Positions 33,726 through 42,249 of a stretch of 64,000 nt of DNA are shown piece by piece. The DNA comes from Bacillota bacterium (GTDB lineage: Bacteria > Bacillota > Clostridia > Lachnospirales > Lachnospiraceae). A program made the position numbers and the translations under genes. The stretch lies in assembly GCA_023437715.1 (NCBI GenBank), contig JAEZFK010000037.1, forward strand, positions 85,287-149,286, written 5' to 3'. Under the pieces are notes generated by a model. It did not search any database. It was given only the letters and a program-made list of their open reading frames with translations, and was not told where the DNA came from. Positions within the stretch are counted from its first letter, which is position 1. Each line of letters starts with the position of its first letter.

Positions 33726-35669
33726 ATGTTAAGCAAAAAGATGACCCCCGTATCATTGAAAGATGTAGATATCAAGGACCGTTTCTGGAAGGGCTATATG
33801 GAGCTGGTCCGGAACCGGGTGATTCCATACCAGTGGGATGCCTTAAACGACAGGATCAAGGGCGCGGACCCCAGCCACTGCATGCAGAACTTCCGTGTGG
33901 CAGCAGGGATAGAAGCCGGAGAATTCCAGGGAATGGTGTTTCAGGACAGCGATGCCTACAAGTGGCTGGAGGCAGCTGCCTATTCCCTCATGTGGCATAA
34001 GGATGACCGGCTGGAGGCCCTTGCCGATGGCGCCATTGAACTGATCGGCTCGGCCCAGCAGGAGGATGGCTATTTAAACACCTATTATATCATCAACGGC
34101 CTGGAGAAACGGTTTACAAACCTGATGAACAACCATGAGCTTTATTGCTGCGGCCATATGATTGAGGCTGCAGTGGCCTATTACAAGGCCACCGGAAAGA
34201 GAAAATTCCTGGATATTGCCATCCGTTTTGTGGACTGCGTGGACAAAAACCTGGGATTGGAGGAAGGGAAAAAGCCCGGCTATCCGGGACATGAAGTGAT
34301 TGAAATGGCTCTGGTTTCCCTCTACGGCGTCACCGGGGATGAGAAGCATTTGAAGCTGGCAAAATACTTCATCGACCAGAGAGGACAGTCTCCCCTCTAT
34401 TTTGAAGAGGAACGCAAAAAATACGGGAACCGGTGCGACTGGCTGGACAGCAGCTTCGGATACCAGTATTATCAGGCCGGTCTGCCTGTCAGGGATCAAA
34501 AGGCCGCGGAAGGCCATGCGGTGCGTGCCGTTTATCTGTATTCGGGTATGGCGGATGTGGCCGGCGCCACAGGGGATGAAGCGCTGATGAAGGCCTGTGA
34601 AGCCCTGTGGAACAACATTGTGGAAAGGCAGATGTACATAACCGGAGCCATCGGCTCCACAAGCCACGGGGAGTCCTTTACCTTTGACTATGACCTGCCC
34701 AATGATACCATTTATGCGGAAACCTGCGCTGCCATCGGGCTCATCTTCTTTGCACGGAGAATGCTTGAAATCACCGGGGACAGCCGCTATGGAGATGTGA
34801 TGGAGCGGGCTCTTTTCAACGGCGTCATCAGCGGAATGTCCCTGGACGGACAGAGGTTTTTCTATGTGAATCCTTTAGAGGTGGTGCCGGAGTCCAGCGA
34901 AAAGGACTACAATAAATTCCACGTAAAGCCGGAACGGCAGAAGTGGTTCGGCTGCGCCTGCTGTCCGCCTAATGTGGCCCGGCTTCTTTCCTCCATCGGC
35001 GGCTATGCCTATGAACAGAATGAGAAAGAGCTTTTCATGAACCTGTTTATCGGCGGCGGGATTGACGCCGTGGTCGGGGGCAGGAAAAACCATATCAGTG
35101 TGGAAACCAGCTATCCCTGGAGCGGAGAGGTGAAAATAACCATTGACAATGAGCAGGACACGGATTTCACCTATGCCCTCAGGATTCCGGGCTGGTGCAG
35201 GAATTACACCTTAAAGGTAAACGGGAAGGAAGAGGAGTACTCTGTAGAAAAGGGCTATGCCCGCTTCACCCGCACATGGAAAGCAGGGGATGTCCTTCTG
35301 CTTCAGATGGAGATGCCTGTGGAGCTCATAGGGGCAAATCCCCGGGTCAGGGAAGATGTGGGCAAGGCTGCGGCAATGCGGGGGCCTCTGGTGTATTGCC
35401 TGGAGGAGGCGGATAACGGAGACCAGCTTCAAAGGCTTTATATAAAAGAGAACGCCAGATTTACGGTGACGGAGGAGCCTGGGCTCCTTGGCGGGGTGGT
35501 TACGATCCAGGGGGATGGAAAACGGCTGTCCGAAGACGGATGGAATGACCATGTGCTGTATCAGCCCCTTGGGGAGCAAAGGTTTGAGGACCGGAAATTG
35601 AAGTTCATTCCCTATTATACATGGGCAAACCGTGGGAAAGGAGAAATGATCGTCTGGGTGAGGATTTAA
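33726..35669 (+). CDS. GH127 family beta-L-arabinofuranosidase
   Basis: The 647-residue enzyme matches glycoside hydrolase family 127, which removes beta-L-arabinofuranosyl units. The (alpha/alpha)6 barrel contains QEDGYLNTYY and NHELYCCGHMIEAAVAYY. The Zn-thiolate catalytic site of the family is complete: a Glu and Cys in YAETCAAIG, and the adjacent Cys pair, one of them the nucleophile, in GCACCPPNVARL. A C-terminal beta domain follows. There is no signal peptide, so it acts on sugars already imported by the upstream ABC genes. RBS and spacing support the same operon. Confidence 0.92.
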   Translation: MLSKKMTPVSLKDVDIKDRFWKGYMELVRNRVIPYQWDALNDRIKGADPSHCMQNFRVAAGIEAGEFQGMVFQDSDAYKWLEAAAYSLMWHKDDRLEALADGAIELIGSAQQEDGYLNTYYIINGLEKRFTNLMNNHELYCCGHMIEAAVAYYKATGKRKFLDIAIRFVDCVDKNLGLEEGKKPGYPGHEVIEMALVSLYGVTGDEKHLKLAKYFIDQRGQSPLYFEEERKKYGNRCDWLDSSFGYQYYQAGLPVRDQKAAEGHAVRAVYLYSGMADVAGATGDEALMKACEALWNNIVERQMYITGAIGSTSHGESFTFDYDLPNDTIYAETCAAIGLIFFARRMLEITGDSRYGDVMERALFNGVISGMSLDGQRFFYVNPLEVVPESSEKDYNKFHVKPERQKWFGCACCPPNVARLLSSIGGYAYEQNEKELFMNLFIGGGIDAVVGGRKNHISVETSYPWSGEVKITIDNEQDTDFTYALRIPGWCRNYTLKVNGKEEEYSVEKGYARFTRTWKAGDVLLLQMEMPVELIGANPRVREDVGKAAAMRGPLVYCLEEADNGDQLQRLYIKENARFTVTEEPGLLGGVVTIQGDGKRLSEDGWNDHVLYQPLGEQRFEDRKLKFIPYYTWANRGKGEMIVWVRI

Positions 35670-35717
35670 AATTATCAGCTAAATTATCCTGTTTTTATAA
35701 AATTATTCATATTTTTG

Positions 35718-35747
35718 TTGAAAAACCATTAGTTTATACCATATAAT
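35718..35747 (+). promoter_or_regulatory. Promoter of hppA
   Basis: TTGAAA (35718-35723), an 18-bp spacer and TATAAT (35742-35747), 37 bp before the hppA ATG. Confidence 0.7.
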
Positions 35748-35783
35748 GGAATTATCACAATATAAAACAGGAGGTATGAAGTA

Positions 35784-37868
35784 ATGGATGCAATTTATTT
35801 TGTGTCAATGGGGTCATTGTTGGGGATCATCTTTGCCTGGGTTATGTTTCATCGTGTTAAAAAGCAACCAGAGGGCACCTCGGAAATGGCCCGGATCTCT
35901 GAGGCTGTAAGAAAAGGGGCGAATGCCTACTTGAGACGTCAGTATTCAGGGGTTGCAATATTCTTTATCGCAGTATTTTGTATTTTACTGATTATGGCAT
36001 TTAATGGTTTCTTAAGCTTTTTTACCCCGTTTGCATTTTTAACGGGCGGCTTTTTCTCCGGCCTGTCCGGATTCATAGGCATGCGTACAGCGACTATGGC
36101 GAACTGCAGAACCGCAGAAGGGGCTTCAAAAAGTTTGAATAAAGGGCTCCGGGTGGCATTCTCAGCCGGTTCGGTTATGGGCTTTACCGTAGTCGGACTC
36201 GGCCTTTTAGATCTTTCTATCTGGTATTTCATTTTAAACGCAGCCTTTCAGAATCTTCCGGTGGACCAGCGCATTACGGAAATAACCGCCAATATGCTGA
36301 CTTTCGGAATGGGCGCATCCAGCATGGCTCTTTTCGCCAGGGTTGGCGGAGGTATTTTTACCAAGGCGGCCGACGTTGGGGCTGATCTTGTGGGTAAGGT
36401 AGAAGCCGGTATTCCCGAAGACGATCCGCGCAACCCGGCTGTTATTGCCGATAATGTAGGGGATAATGTAGGTGACGTAGCCGGAATGGGCGCTGATCTC
36501 TACGAATCCTATGTAGGCTCTATTGTATCAACGGCAGCTCTTGCAGTTGCTGCGGGATACGGAATCAAGGGCGTGTCCATCCCCATGCTGCTGGCAGCCC
36601 TGGGGGTTGTGGCTTCCGTCATTGGTACATTTTTCGTTAAGACAGAGGAAGGCGCCTCCCAGAAGAACCTTCTCAAGGCCCTTAGAACCGGTACCTATAT
36701 CAGTGCAGTGATCATCATTATCGCAGCATTTTTCGTAATAAAGCTGATGCTTCCCGACCATATGGGTCTCTATGCCGCCGTCCTTTCCGGACTGATTGCA
36801 GGCGTGCTCATCGGAGCTATTACAGAATATTACACATCAGATACCTACAGCCCAACCAAAAGGCTGGCTCAGTCCAGTGAAACAGGAGCTGCAACCGTAA
36901 TCATCAGCGGATTATCCCTTGGCATGCTTTCCACTGTGGCGCCGGTAGTGATTGTGAGCATTTCTGTCCTTGTAAGCTATTACTGCTCCGGAGGCGCCAA
37001 TGACTTCAACCTGGGACTTTACGGCATCGGTTTATCTGCAGTCGGAATGCTGTCCACCCTGGGCATTACACTGGCTACGGATGCTTACGGCCCCATCGCC
37101 GACAATGCCGGCGGCATTGCCGAAATGACACATATGGATGCTTCTGTAAGACAGAGAACAGACGCCCTGGATTCTCTTGGCAATACAACCGCTGCTACAG
37201 GAAAAGGATTTGCCATCGGTTCCGCTGCCCTGACGGCTCTCGCACTGATTGCTTCCTATGTTGACAAAGTACATCAGATTCAGCCTGGTTTAATTCTGGA
37301 TTTAAGCATAACCAATCCAAAGGTACTGGTGGGATTATTGATTGGCGGAGTGTTGCCGTTCTTATTTGCAGCTCTCACCATGGAGGCCGTAGGAAAAGCC
37401 GCCCAGTCCATTGTACTGGAGGTCCGCCGTCAGTTTAAAACCATAGTTGGAATTATGGAAGGAAAAGCAGAACCGGATTATGCCGCCTGCGTTGATATGT
37501 GTACAAAATCAGCACAAAAGCTGATGGTTGCACCGGCCATGATAGCCGTTGTCATTCCTATTGTAATCGGCCTTTTATTAGGGCCGGAGGGTGTATGCGC
37601 TCTTCTTGCAGGCAATACCGTTACCGGCTTCGTTCTCGCTGTCATGATGGCGAATTCCGGAGGCGCATGGGATAACGCAAAGAAATATATTGAACAGGGC
37701 GCCCATGACGGAAAGGGAAGCAGCCAGCATAAGGCCGCCGTGGTGGGAGATACCGTAGGAGATCCCTTTAAGGATACCTCCGGACCTTCCATTAACATTC
37801 TCATAAAGCTTACTTCCATGGTTTCCATTGTATTTGCATCACTTGTCCTGGCTTTCCACTTATTATAA
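35784..37868 (+). CDS. hppA: Membrane-bound ion-translocating pyrophosphatase
   Basis: This 694-residue protein with about 16 membrane segments couples hydrolysis of pyrophosphate to H+ or Na+ export. The active-site loops are present: DVGADLVGKVEAGIPEDDPRNP, ADNVGDNVGDVAGMGADLYES, DAYGPIADNAGGIAEM, and the C-terminal DTVGDPFKDTSGPS. The motif GNTTAATGKG has Ala where K+-independent enzymes have Lys, which marks a K+-dependent enzyme. Whether it pumps H+, Na+ or both cannot be settled by eye. It has its own promoter, an AGGAGG site and a strong terminator. Confidence 0.96.
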   Translation: MDAIYFVSMGSLLGIIFAWVMFHRVKKQPEGTSEMARISEAVRKGANAYLRRQYSGVAIFFIAVFCILLIMAFNGFLSFFTPFAFLTGGFFSGLSGFIGMRTATMANCRTAEGASKSLNKGLRVAFSAGSVMGFTVVGLGLLDLSIWYFILNAAFQNLPVDQRITEITANMLTFGMGASSMALFARVGGGIFTKAADVGADLVGKVEAGIPEDDPRNPAVIADNVGDNVGDVAGMGADLYESYVGSIVSTAALAVAAGYGIKGVSIPMLLAALGVVASVIGTFFVKTEEGASQKNLLKALRTGTYISAVIIIIAAFFVIKLMLPDHMGLYAAVLSGLIAGVLIGAITEYYTSDTYSPTKRLAQSSETGAATVIISGLSLGMLSTVAPVVIVSISVLVSYYCSGGANDFNLGLYGIGLSAVGMLSTLGITLATDAYGPIADNAGGIAEMTHMDASVRQRTDALDSLGNTTAATGKGFAIGSAALTALALIASYVDKVHQIQPGLILDLSITNPKVLVGLLIGGVLPFLFAALTMEAVGKAAQSIVLEVRRQFKTIVGIMEGKAEPDYAACVDMCTKSAQKLMVAPAMIAVVIPIVIGLLLGPEGVCALLAGNTVTGFVLAVMMANSGGAWDNAKKYIEQGAHDGKGSSQHKAAVVGDTVGDPFKDTSGPSINILIKLTSMVSIVFASLVLAFHLL

Positions 37869-37887
37869 TAAAGACTACATAAAAACA

Positions 37888-37939
37888 AAAAACCTTCAGG
37901 CCCGGCAGATTCCCTGCCGTCAGCCGGAAGGTTTTTTTG
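37888..37939 (+). terminator. Intrinsic terminator of hppA
   Basis: AAAAACCTTC pairs with GAAGGTTTTT around an inner GGCAG/CTGCC stem, with T-run to 37939. A-run on the left makes it potentially bidirectional. Confidence 0.9.
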
Positions 37940-37976
37940 CTTACCCACAGCCCCAATCTTACTCTTATAAATCCCT

Positions 37977-38005
37977 TGAATAAAAATATGAGCAATGTTA
38001 AAATA
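37977..38005 (+). promoter_or_regulatory. Putative promoter of the SPFH-zinc ribbon-TPM operon
   Basis: TTGAAT (37977-37982), 17 bp and TAAAAT (38000-38005), 48 bp before the first ATG. Confidence 0.55.
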
Positions 38006-38053
38006 TGAGCATACATGAGTCCAGAAAAAAGTTGAAAATAAGGAGGCTATTCC

Positions 38054-39265
38054 ATGGGAATTGTTAAAGCTATAACAACCGCTGTGGGCGGAGCATTGTC
38101 AGACCAGTGGCTTGAAGTGGTAGAAGCGGGCAATATGGATGATCAGACCGTATTTACAAGCGGAGTGAAGATCAGGAAAGGGTCCAATACAAAGGGAACG
38201 GATAACACGGTATCAGACGGTTCCGTCATCCATGTTTATCCCAACCAGTTCATGCTTTTAACTGACGGAGGCAAGGTGATTGACTATACCGCTGAGCCGG
38301 GCTATTTCACAGTAAAGAATTCTTCCATGCCCTCCCTCTTTAACGGCCAGTTCGAAGAGGCCATCAGGGAATCCTTTGACCGGGTGCGTTTCGGCGGACA
38401 GACGCCTACGGCCCAGAGAGTGTATTTCATCAATCTTCAGGAAATCAAGGGGATCAAGTTCGGCACTCCGACCCCCATTAATTACTTTGACCAGTTTTAC
38501 AATGCAGAGCTTTTTCTGCGGGCCCACGGAACCTATTCCATTAAGGTGACCGACCCCCTTTTGTTCTATTCAGAGGCCATACCGAGGAACGCTTCCCGGG
38601 TTGTTGTGGATGATATCAACTCCCAGTATTTATCCGAGTTTTTGGAGGCTTTCCAGTCCTCGGTCAACCAGATGTCCGCCGACGGCATACGGATTTCCTA
38701 TGTGGCCTCCAAGGGAAGAGAGCTGGGACAGTATATGTCCGATGTTCTGGATGACCAGTGGAATGCCCAGAGGGGAATTTCCATCCAGTCCGTGGGAATT
38801 GCCAGTATTTCCTATGATGAAGAGTCCCAGAAGCTGATCCAGATGAGAAACCAGGGAGCCATGCTCAGCGATCCCGGCGTCCGGGAGGGCTATATCCAGG
38901 GCGCGGCTGCCAGAGGGCTGGAGGCCGCAGGAAGCAATTCAGGCGGCGCCATGGCCGGGTACATGGGCATGGGAATGGGCATGAATGCGGGAGGAGGCTT
39001 TCTGGGAACAGCTTCCAGCGCCAATATGCAGCAGATGGAAATGGAAAAGAGAGAGCGGATGGCGTCAGAAGCTTCTGCCAAAGCAGGGGCGGGAAGCCAG
39101 GCTTCCACTCCGTCCGACACCTGGACCTGTCCCTGCGGGGCGGTCAATACAGGAAAATTCTGTCCCGAGTGCGGCGCGCCCAGGCCTGCCGGTTCCTGGA
39201 CCTGCGGCTGCGGAACTGTTAATACCGGAAAGTTCTGCTCCGAATGCGGAAAGCCAAGGCCATGA
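38054..39265 (+). CDS. YdjI-like SPFH-domain protein with double zinc ribbon
   Basis: The 403-residue protein has an SPFH/band 7-like domain (residues about 20-270) of the type once called virion core protein. A Gly/Met-rich linker (GYMGMGMGMNAGGG) follows, then two C-terminal zinc ribbons with WTCPCGAVNTGKFCPECG and WTCGCGTVNTGKFCSECG. It resembles B. subtilis YdjI, which with YdjG, YdjH and PspA forms a membrane-stress complex. The next two genes correspond to YdjG- and YdjH-like proteins and overlap by 4 bp each, so they form one operon. No pspA gene is in the window. Confidence 0.85.
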   Translation: MGIVKAITTAVGGALSDQWLEVVEAGNMDDQTVFTSGVKIRKGSNTKGTDNTVSDGSVIHVYPNQFMLLTDGGKVIDYTAEPGYFTVKNSSMPSLFNGQFEEAIRESFDRVRFGGQTPTAQRVYFINLQEIKGIKFGTPTPINYFDQFYNAELFLRAHGTYSIKVTDPLLFYSEAIPRNASRVVVDDINSQYLSEFLEAFQSSVNQMSADGIRISYVASKGRELGQYMSDVLDDQWNAQRGISIQSVGIASISYDEESQKLIQMRNQGAMLSDPGVREGYIQGAAARGLEAAGSNSGGAMAGYMGMGMGMNAGGGFLGTASSANMQQMEMEKRERMASEASAKAGAGSQASTPSDTWTCPCGAVNTGKFCPECGAPRPAGSWTCGCGTVNTGKFCSECGKPRP

Positions 39266-40332
39266 GCGGAACCATAACCTATAAGTGCCCCAATTGCGGG
39301 GGACCTGTGAAATATGATCCGGAAAAGGGCAAATACGCCTGTGAATACTGCCTTTCGGAATTTACCGGCATCGGAGAGGAAAATTCCCAGGAGGAAAGCT
39401 CAAAGCAAGTAAATCAGGAAAAGACAGGACCGGAAAAAATAAGGCCTACGTATACAAAGGAGCCGGTTCTCTATAACTGCCCCAGCTGCGGAGCGGAAAT
39501 CGTGACGGATGGGACTACCGCCGCCACTTTCTGCTATTACTGCCACAATCCGGTCATCTTATCCGGCCGTCTTTCCGGGGAATATCACCCGGATTATGTG
39601 ATCCCCTTTGCCCTTGAAAAGGAAAAGGCTGTGGAAATCTTTAAGCAGTGGATGAAGAAAAAGCGGTTTGTGCCAAAGGCCTTTTTCAGCGAGGACCAGA
39701 TCGAAAAGATTTCCGGCGTGTATTTTCCCTATATGCTCTATAGCTGCCAGGTGGATGGCAGCCTGGATGCAAGGGCCGAGCGGCTGAGAATATGGGTAAG
39801 CGGGAATTACCGCTATACCGAGACCCAGACCTACGCCGTCCGCCGCCAGGGCGTTATGCCCGTAAAATTTGTTCCCCGCAATGCCTTAAAAAAAGCCAAC
39901 CGGGAGTTGGTGGAAGGCGTACTGCCCTATGAAACGGAAAAAATGGAGCATTTTTCCATGTCCTATCTTTCCGGCTTTATGGCCGAGCGCAGAGATATGA
40001 AGGAAGAGGACTTTACCGATGAGGTGAAGGCCGAGGTGAGGAAATTTGCCCAGGATTCCTTAAAGAACAGCATTACCTCCTACGACTCTGTGAGAGTCCA
40101 GAACAGCCAGATCCTCCTGAAGGATGAAACCTGGGAATATGCCCTTCTTCCAGTCTGGACCTTGACCTATCACGAGGGGACAAAGGATAAAATGTATTAT
40201 TTTACCATAAACGGGCAGACAGGAAAGGTATGCGGCGTGCTTCCTGTTGACAAACATAAGCTGATGATTTTGTTTGCGGAAATATTCTTCCCTGTGTTTA
40301 TTATCTTGCTGATTGTGGGGTATCTGATATGA
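39262..40332 (+). CDS. YdjG-like zinc-ribbon membrane protein
   Basis: The ATG at 39262 overlaps the previous stop (ATGA), giving 356 residues. Two N-terminal Cys4 ribbons (CPNCGG and CEYC, then CPSCGAE and CYYCHNP) are followed by a conserved soluble region and one C-terminal membrane segment (ILFAEIFFPVFIILLIVGYLI). In B. subtilis the analogous YdjG helps hold PspA at the membrane. The gene overlaps the TPM gene by 4 bp. Confidence 0.8.
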   Translation: MSGTITYKCPNCGGPVKYDPEKGKYACEYCLSEFTGIGEENSQEESSKQVNQEKTGPEKIRPTYTKEPVLYNCPSCGAEIVTDGTTAATFCYYCHNPVILSGRLSGEYHPDYVIPFALEKEKAVEIFKQWMKKKRFVPKAFFSEDQIEKISGVYFPYMLYSCQVDGSLDARAERLRIWVSGNYRYTETQTYAVRRQGVMPVKFVPRNALKKANRELVEGVLPYETEKMEHFSMSYLSGFMAERRDMKEEDFTDEVKAEVRKFAQDSLKNSITSYDSVRVQNSQILLKDETWEYALLPVWTLTYHEGTKDKMYYFTINGQTGKVCGVLPVDKHKLMILFAEIFFPVFIILLIVGYLI

Positions 40333-41228
40333 TGAAGAGAAAACAGACAGTCTTTCTGACAGTTCTTTTTCTGATTCTGGCCGTCTTAGGCGGGAGCGTG
40401 ACTTCCTGGGCCCAAAGCCAGAGCCAGGGACAAAGCCAGGGGCAAAGCTCCGGCGAAAAACGGGTGTTTGATGAAGCAAGGCTGTTTTCGGAAAAAGAGG
40501 CCGGAGAATTAGAAACAGAGATCCAGTCCATGCGGGAAGCCATGAACATGGATGTGGTAATCGTGACCACAGATGATGCAGGCGGAAAGACAGCAGCAAA
40601 ATATGCCGAGGATTTTTACATTGACAATGAATTTGGAACAGGAAAGGATTACAGCGGAGTCCTGTTTCTCATTGATATGGATAACCGGGAGATTTACATC
40701 CTTCCGGTGGGAACAATGAACCGCTTTCTGACGGATGAGCGGTGGAACTCTATTCTAGATGATGCCTACAATGAGATCGGCCAAAAGGAGTACGGGGCCT
40801 GTGCCCAAAGCTTTTTAAATGGGGTTACCAAATATTACAAGGCAGGAATTCCAAACGGCCAGTATAACTATGACGAGGAGACCGGCAAGGTGAGCGTTTA
40901 CCGCAGTATCCGGTGGTACGAAGCGGCCCTGGCTCTGATCATAGGAGTGTCTGCGGGAGCAGTCGCCTGCGGCGGAGTGGCAGCCCGGTATTCCATGAAA
41001 GGCACCAGGATATTGGCGAAGAACTCTCTTATGGCCTATCGGGGCGTCAGCCAGTTCCAGTACTTGAGCCAGACCGACGACCTGGTTAATAAGACCGTGA
41101 CCCATGTGTTCATACCCCCGAGTAACAAAGGAGGCGGAGGCGGCGGAGGCGGTTTTTCCTCCGGAGGCCGCAGCACCACTCATACCTCGTCAGGACGGAC
41201 CATGGGCGGAGGAGGACGGAAGTTTTAG
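40329..41228 (+). CDS. YdjH-like TPM-domain membrane protein
   Basis: The 299-residue product has a signal peptide, a short Gln/Ser repeat (SQSQGQSQGQSSG) and an extracytoplasmic TPM domain (VFDEARLFSEKEAGELE, MDVVIVTTDDAGG, GVLFLIDMDNREIYI). One membrane segment (ALALIIGVSAGAVACGGVAA) and a cytosolic Gly/Ser tail with eight consecutive Gly follow. TPM domains occur in membrane-quality and stress proteins. It ends the SPFH/zinc-ribbon/TPM operon. Its stop overlaps the stop of the convergent sfsA by 4 bp. Confidence 0.85.
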   Translation: MMKRKQTVFLTVLFLILAVLGGSVTSWAQSQSQGQSQGQSSGEKRVFDEARLFSEKEAGELETEIQSMREAMNMDVVIVTTDDAGGKTAAKYAEDFYIDNEFGTGKDYSGVLFLIDMDNREIYILPVGTMNRFLTDERWNSILDDAYNEIGQKEYGACAQSFLNGVTKYYKAGIPNGQYNYDEETGKVSVYRSIRWYEAALALIIGVSAGAVACGGVAARYSMKGTRILAKNSLMAYRGVSQFQYLSQTDDLVNKTVTHVFIPPSNKGGGGGGGGFSSGGRSTTHTSSGRTMGGGGRKF

Positions 41229-42019
41229 AGAGAAACCGGCACCGGCCGGTCCAGAGAGAGGGAATCCTCCGTGACCATACAGTCATAAGCCAGAATATGA
41301 ACCCCTGCCTCAGCGGCAGCCTTCAGCGCATCCCCGAACTGGGGGTGCGTTTTTCGGTTGGGCGCAAAGGCCGTCATCTCTTTCATCTGGATGACGAATA
41401 AAATATAAGCCTCAAATCCCTCCCTGCGGGCGTTTATCAGCTCCATGATATGCTTTACTCCCCGTTCTGTGGGGGCGTCGGGAAACATGGCCAGACCGTC
41501 CTCTTCCAGAGTGACACCTTTCACCTCCATAAATGCGGGAATTTCCTCTTGATTTTCCCCGCAGCTTTCCGGCATGACAGCCCGGAATGCCAGATCAAAC
41601 CGGGACTGGTCATAAGTCACCTCCCGCCGGATATCCTTTATGGTTATTCCCGGTAAAATATCCCCGCTTTCATTGCGGTGGAAAGGCAAGGGGGGATTCT
41701 GACTGACGGACCGGAGCCATTCATAGGCCACCTGGTTGGGGGCCTGGGAATCCATATTGATGAGAAGAGGTCCGTTTTCCCTCTCTTTCCATACGCCGAT
41801 CAGGGAATAGGCGGTTTTTCTTCCAAGGGCAGCGGCCTCCGGATGGAACTGTACCAGCACCGTAACACCGGGGATGAGAAGCTCCCGGCACCTCCCCGTA
41901 TTTTTTACATGACAGACCACGGTCTCTTCCGCCTGTCCCTCCCCGGCAATCCGTACATGGGCGATAAAACGGTTGGGGCGGCTTAAAAAGATGCCTTTTA
42001 ATATATGCTCGTATTTCAT
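41225..42019 (-). CDS. sfsA: SfsA (sugar fermentation stimulation protein)
   Basis: The start at 42019 gives 264 residues and follows AAAGGAG on the minus strand. An N-terminal OB-like region (LSRPNRFIAHVRIAGE, VVCHVKNTGRCRELLIPG) precedes a PD-(D/E)XK nuclease-like domain (SRFDLAFRAVMP, AFMEVKGVTLEEDGLAMFPDAPTERG). SfsA was first described in E. coli as affecting maltose metabolism; its molecular role is not settled, though nucleic acid binding is reported. The frame extends upstream to 42112 but without a ribosome site. Confidence 0.92.
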   Translation of the reverse strand: MKYEHILKGIFLSRPNRFIAHVRIAGEGQAEETVVCHVKNTGRCRELLIPGVTVLVQFHPEAAALGRKTAYSLIGVWKERENGPLLINMDSQAPNQVAYEWLRSVSQNPPLPFHRNESGDILPGITIKDIRREVTYDQSRFDLAFRAVMPESCGENQEEIPAFMEVKGVTLEEDGLAMFPDAPTERGVKHIMELINARREGFEAYILFVIQMKEMTAFAPNRKTHPQFGDALKAAAEAGVHILAYDCMVTEDSLSLDRPVPVSL

Positions 42020-42119
42020 GAAACTGAGTTCTCCTTTTTTACATTCGAAAAAAACAATCCGGCAGCAATGAAAATATTTTATCACATCCCGAGGAAAAAT
42101 GTAAGTCCGCATGTCCTTG

Positions 42120-42141
42120 GAGTGAACACATTTGTTCGCTC
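42120..42141. promoter_or_regulatory. 22-bp near-perfect palindrome between sfsA and thrC
   Basis: GAGTGAACA (42120-42128) and TGTTCGCTC (42133-42141) are inverted with one mismatch around CATT. It lies 27 bp upstream of the thrC -35 and looks like a dimeric repressor or activator site. Confidence 0.6.
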
Positions 42142-42168
42142 TATGAAAACTTTTTTTGCCCTTTTTTC

Positions 42169-42197
42169 TTGCGTCCTTGAATAAAGTATGCTACAAT
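42169..42197 (+). promoter_or_regulatory. Putative promoter of thrC
   Basis: TTGCGT (42169-42174), 17 bp and TACAAT (42192-42197), 52 bp before the ATG. Confidence 0.55.
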
Positions 42198-42249
42198 GCT
42201 GGCAAGGTTTTTTTAACAATATGAAAGCGCAGGAAAGGAATCAGATACC

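Noticed and set aside
41112..41228. Gly-rich end of the TPM protein as a frameshift artefact
   Set aside because: A Gly/Ser-rich C-terminal tail is normal for TPM-domain proteins, and the stop fits the tail-to-tail overlap with sfsA.
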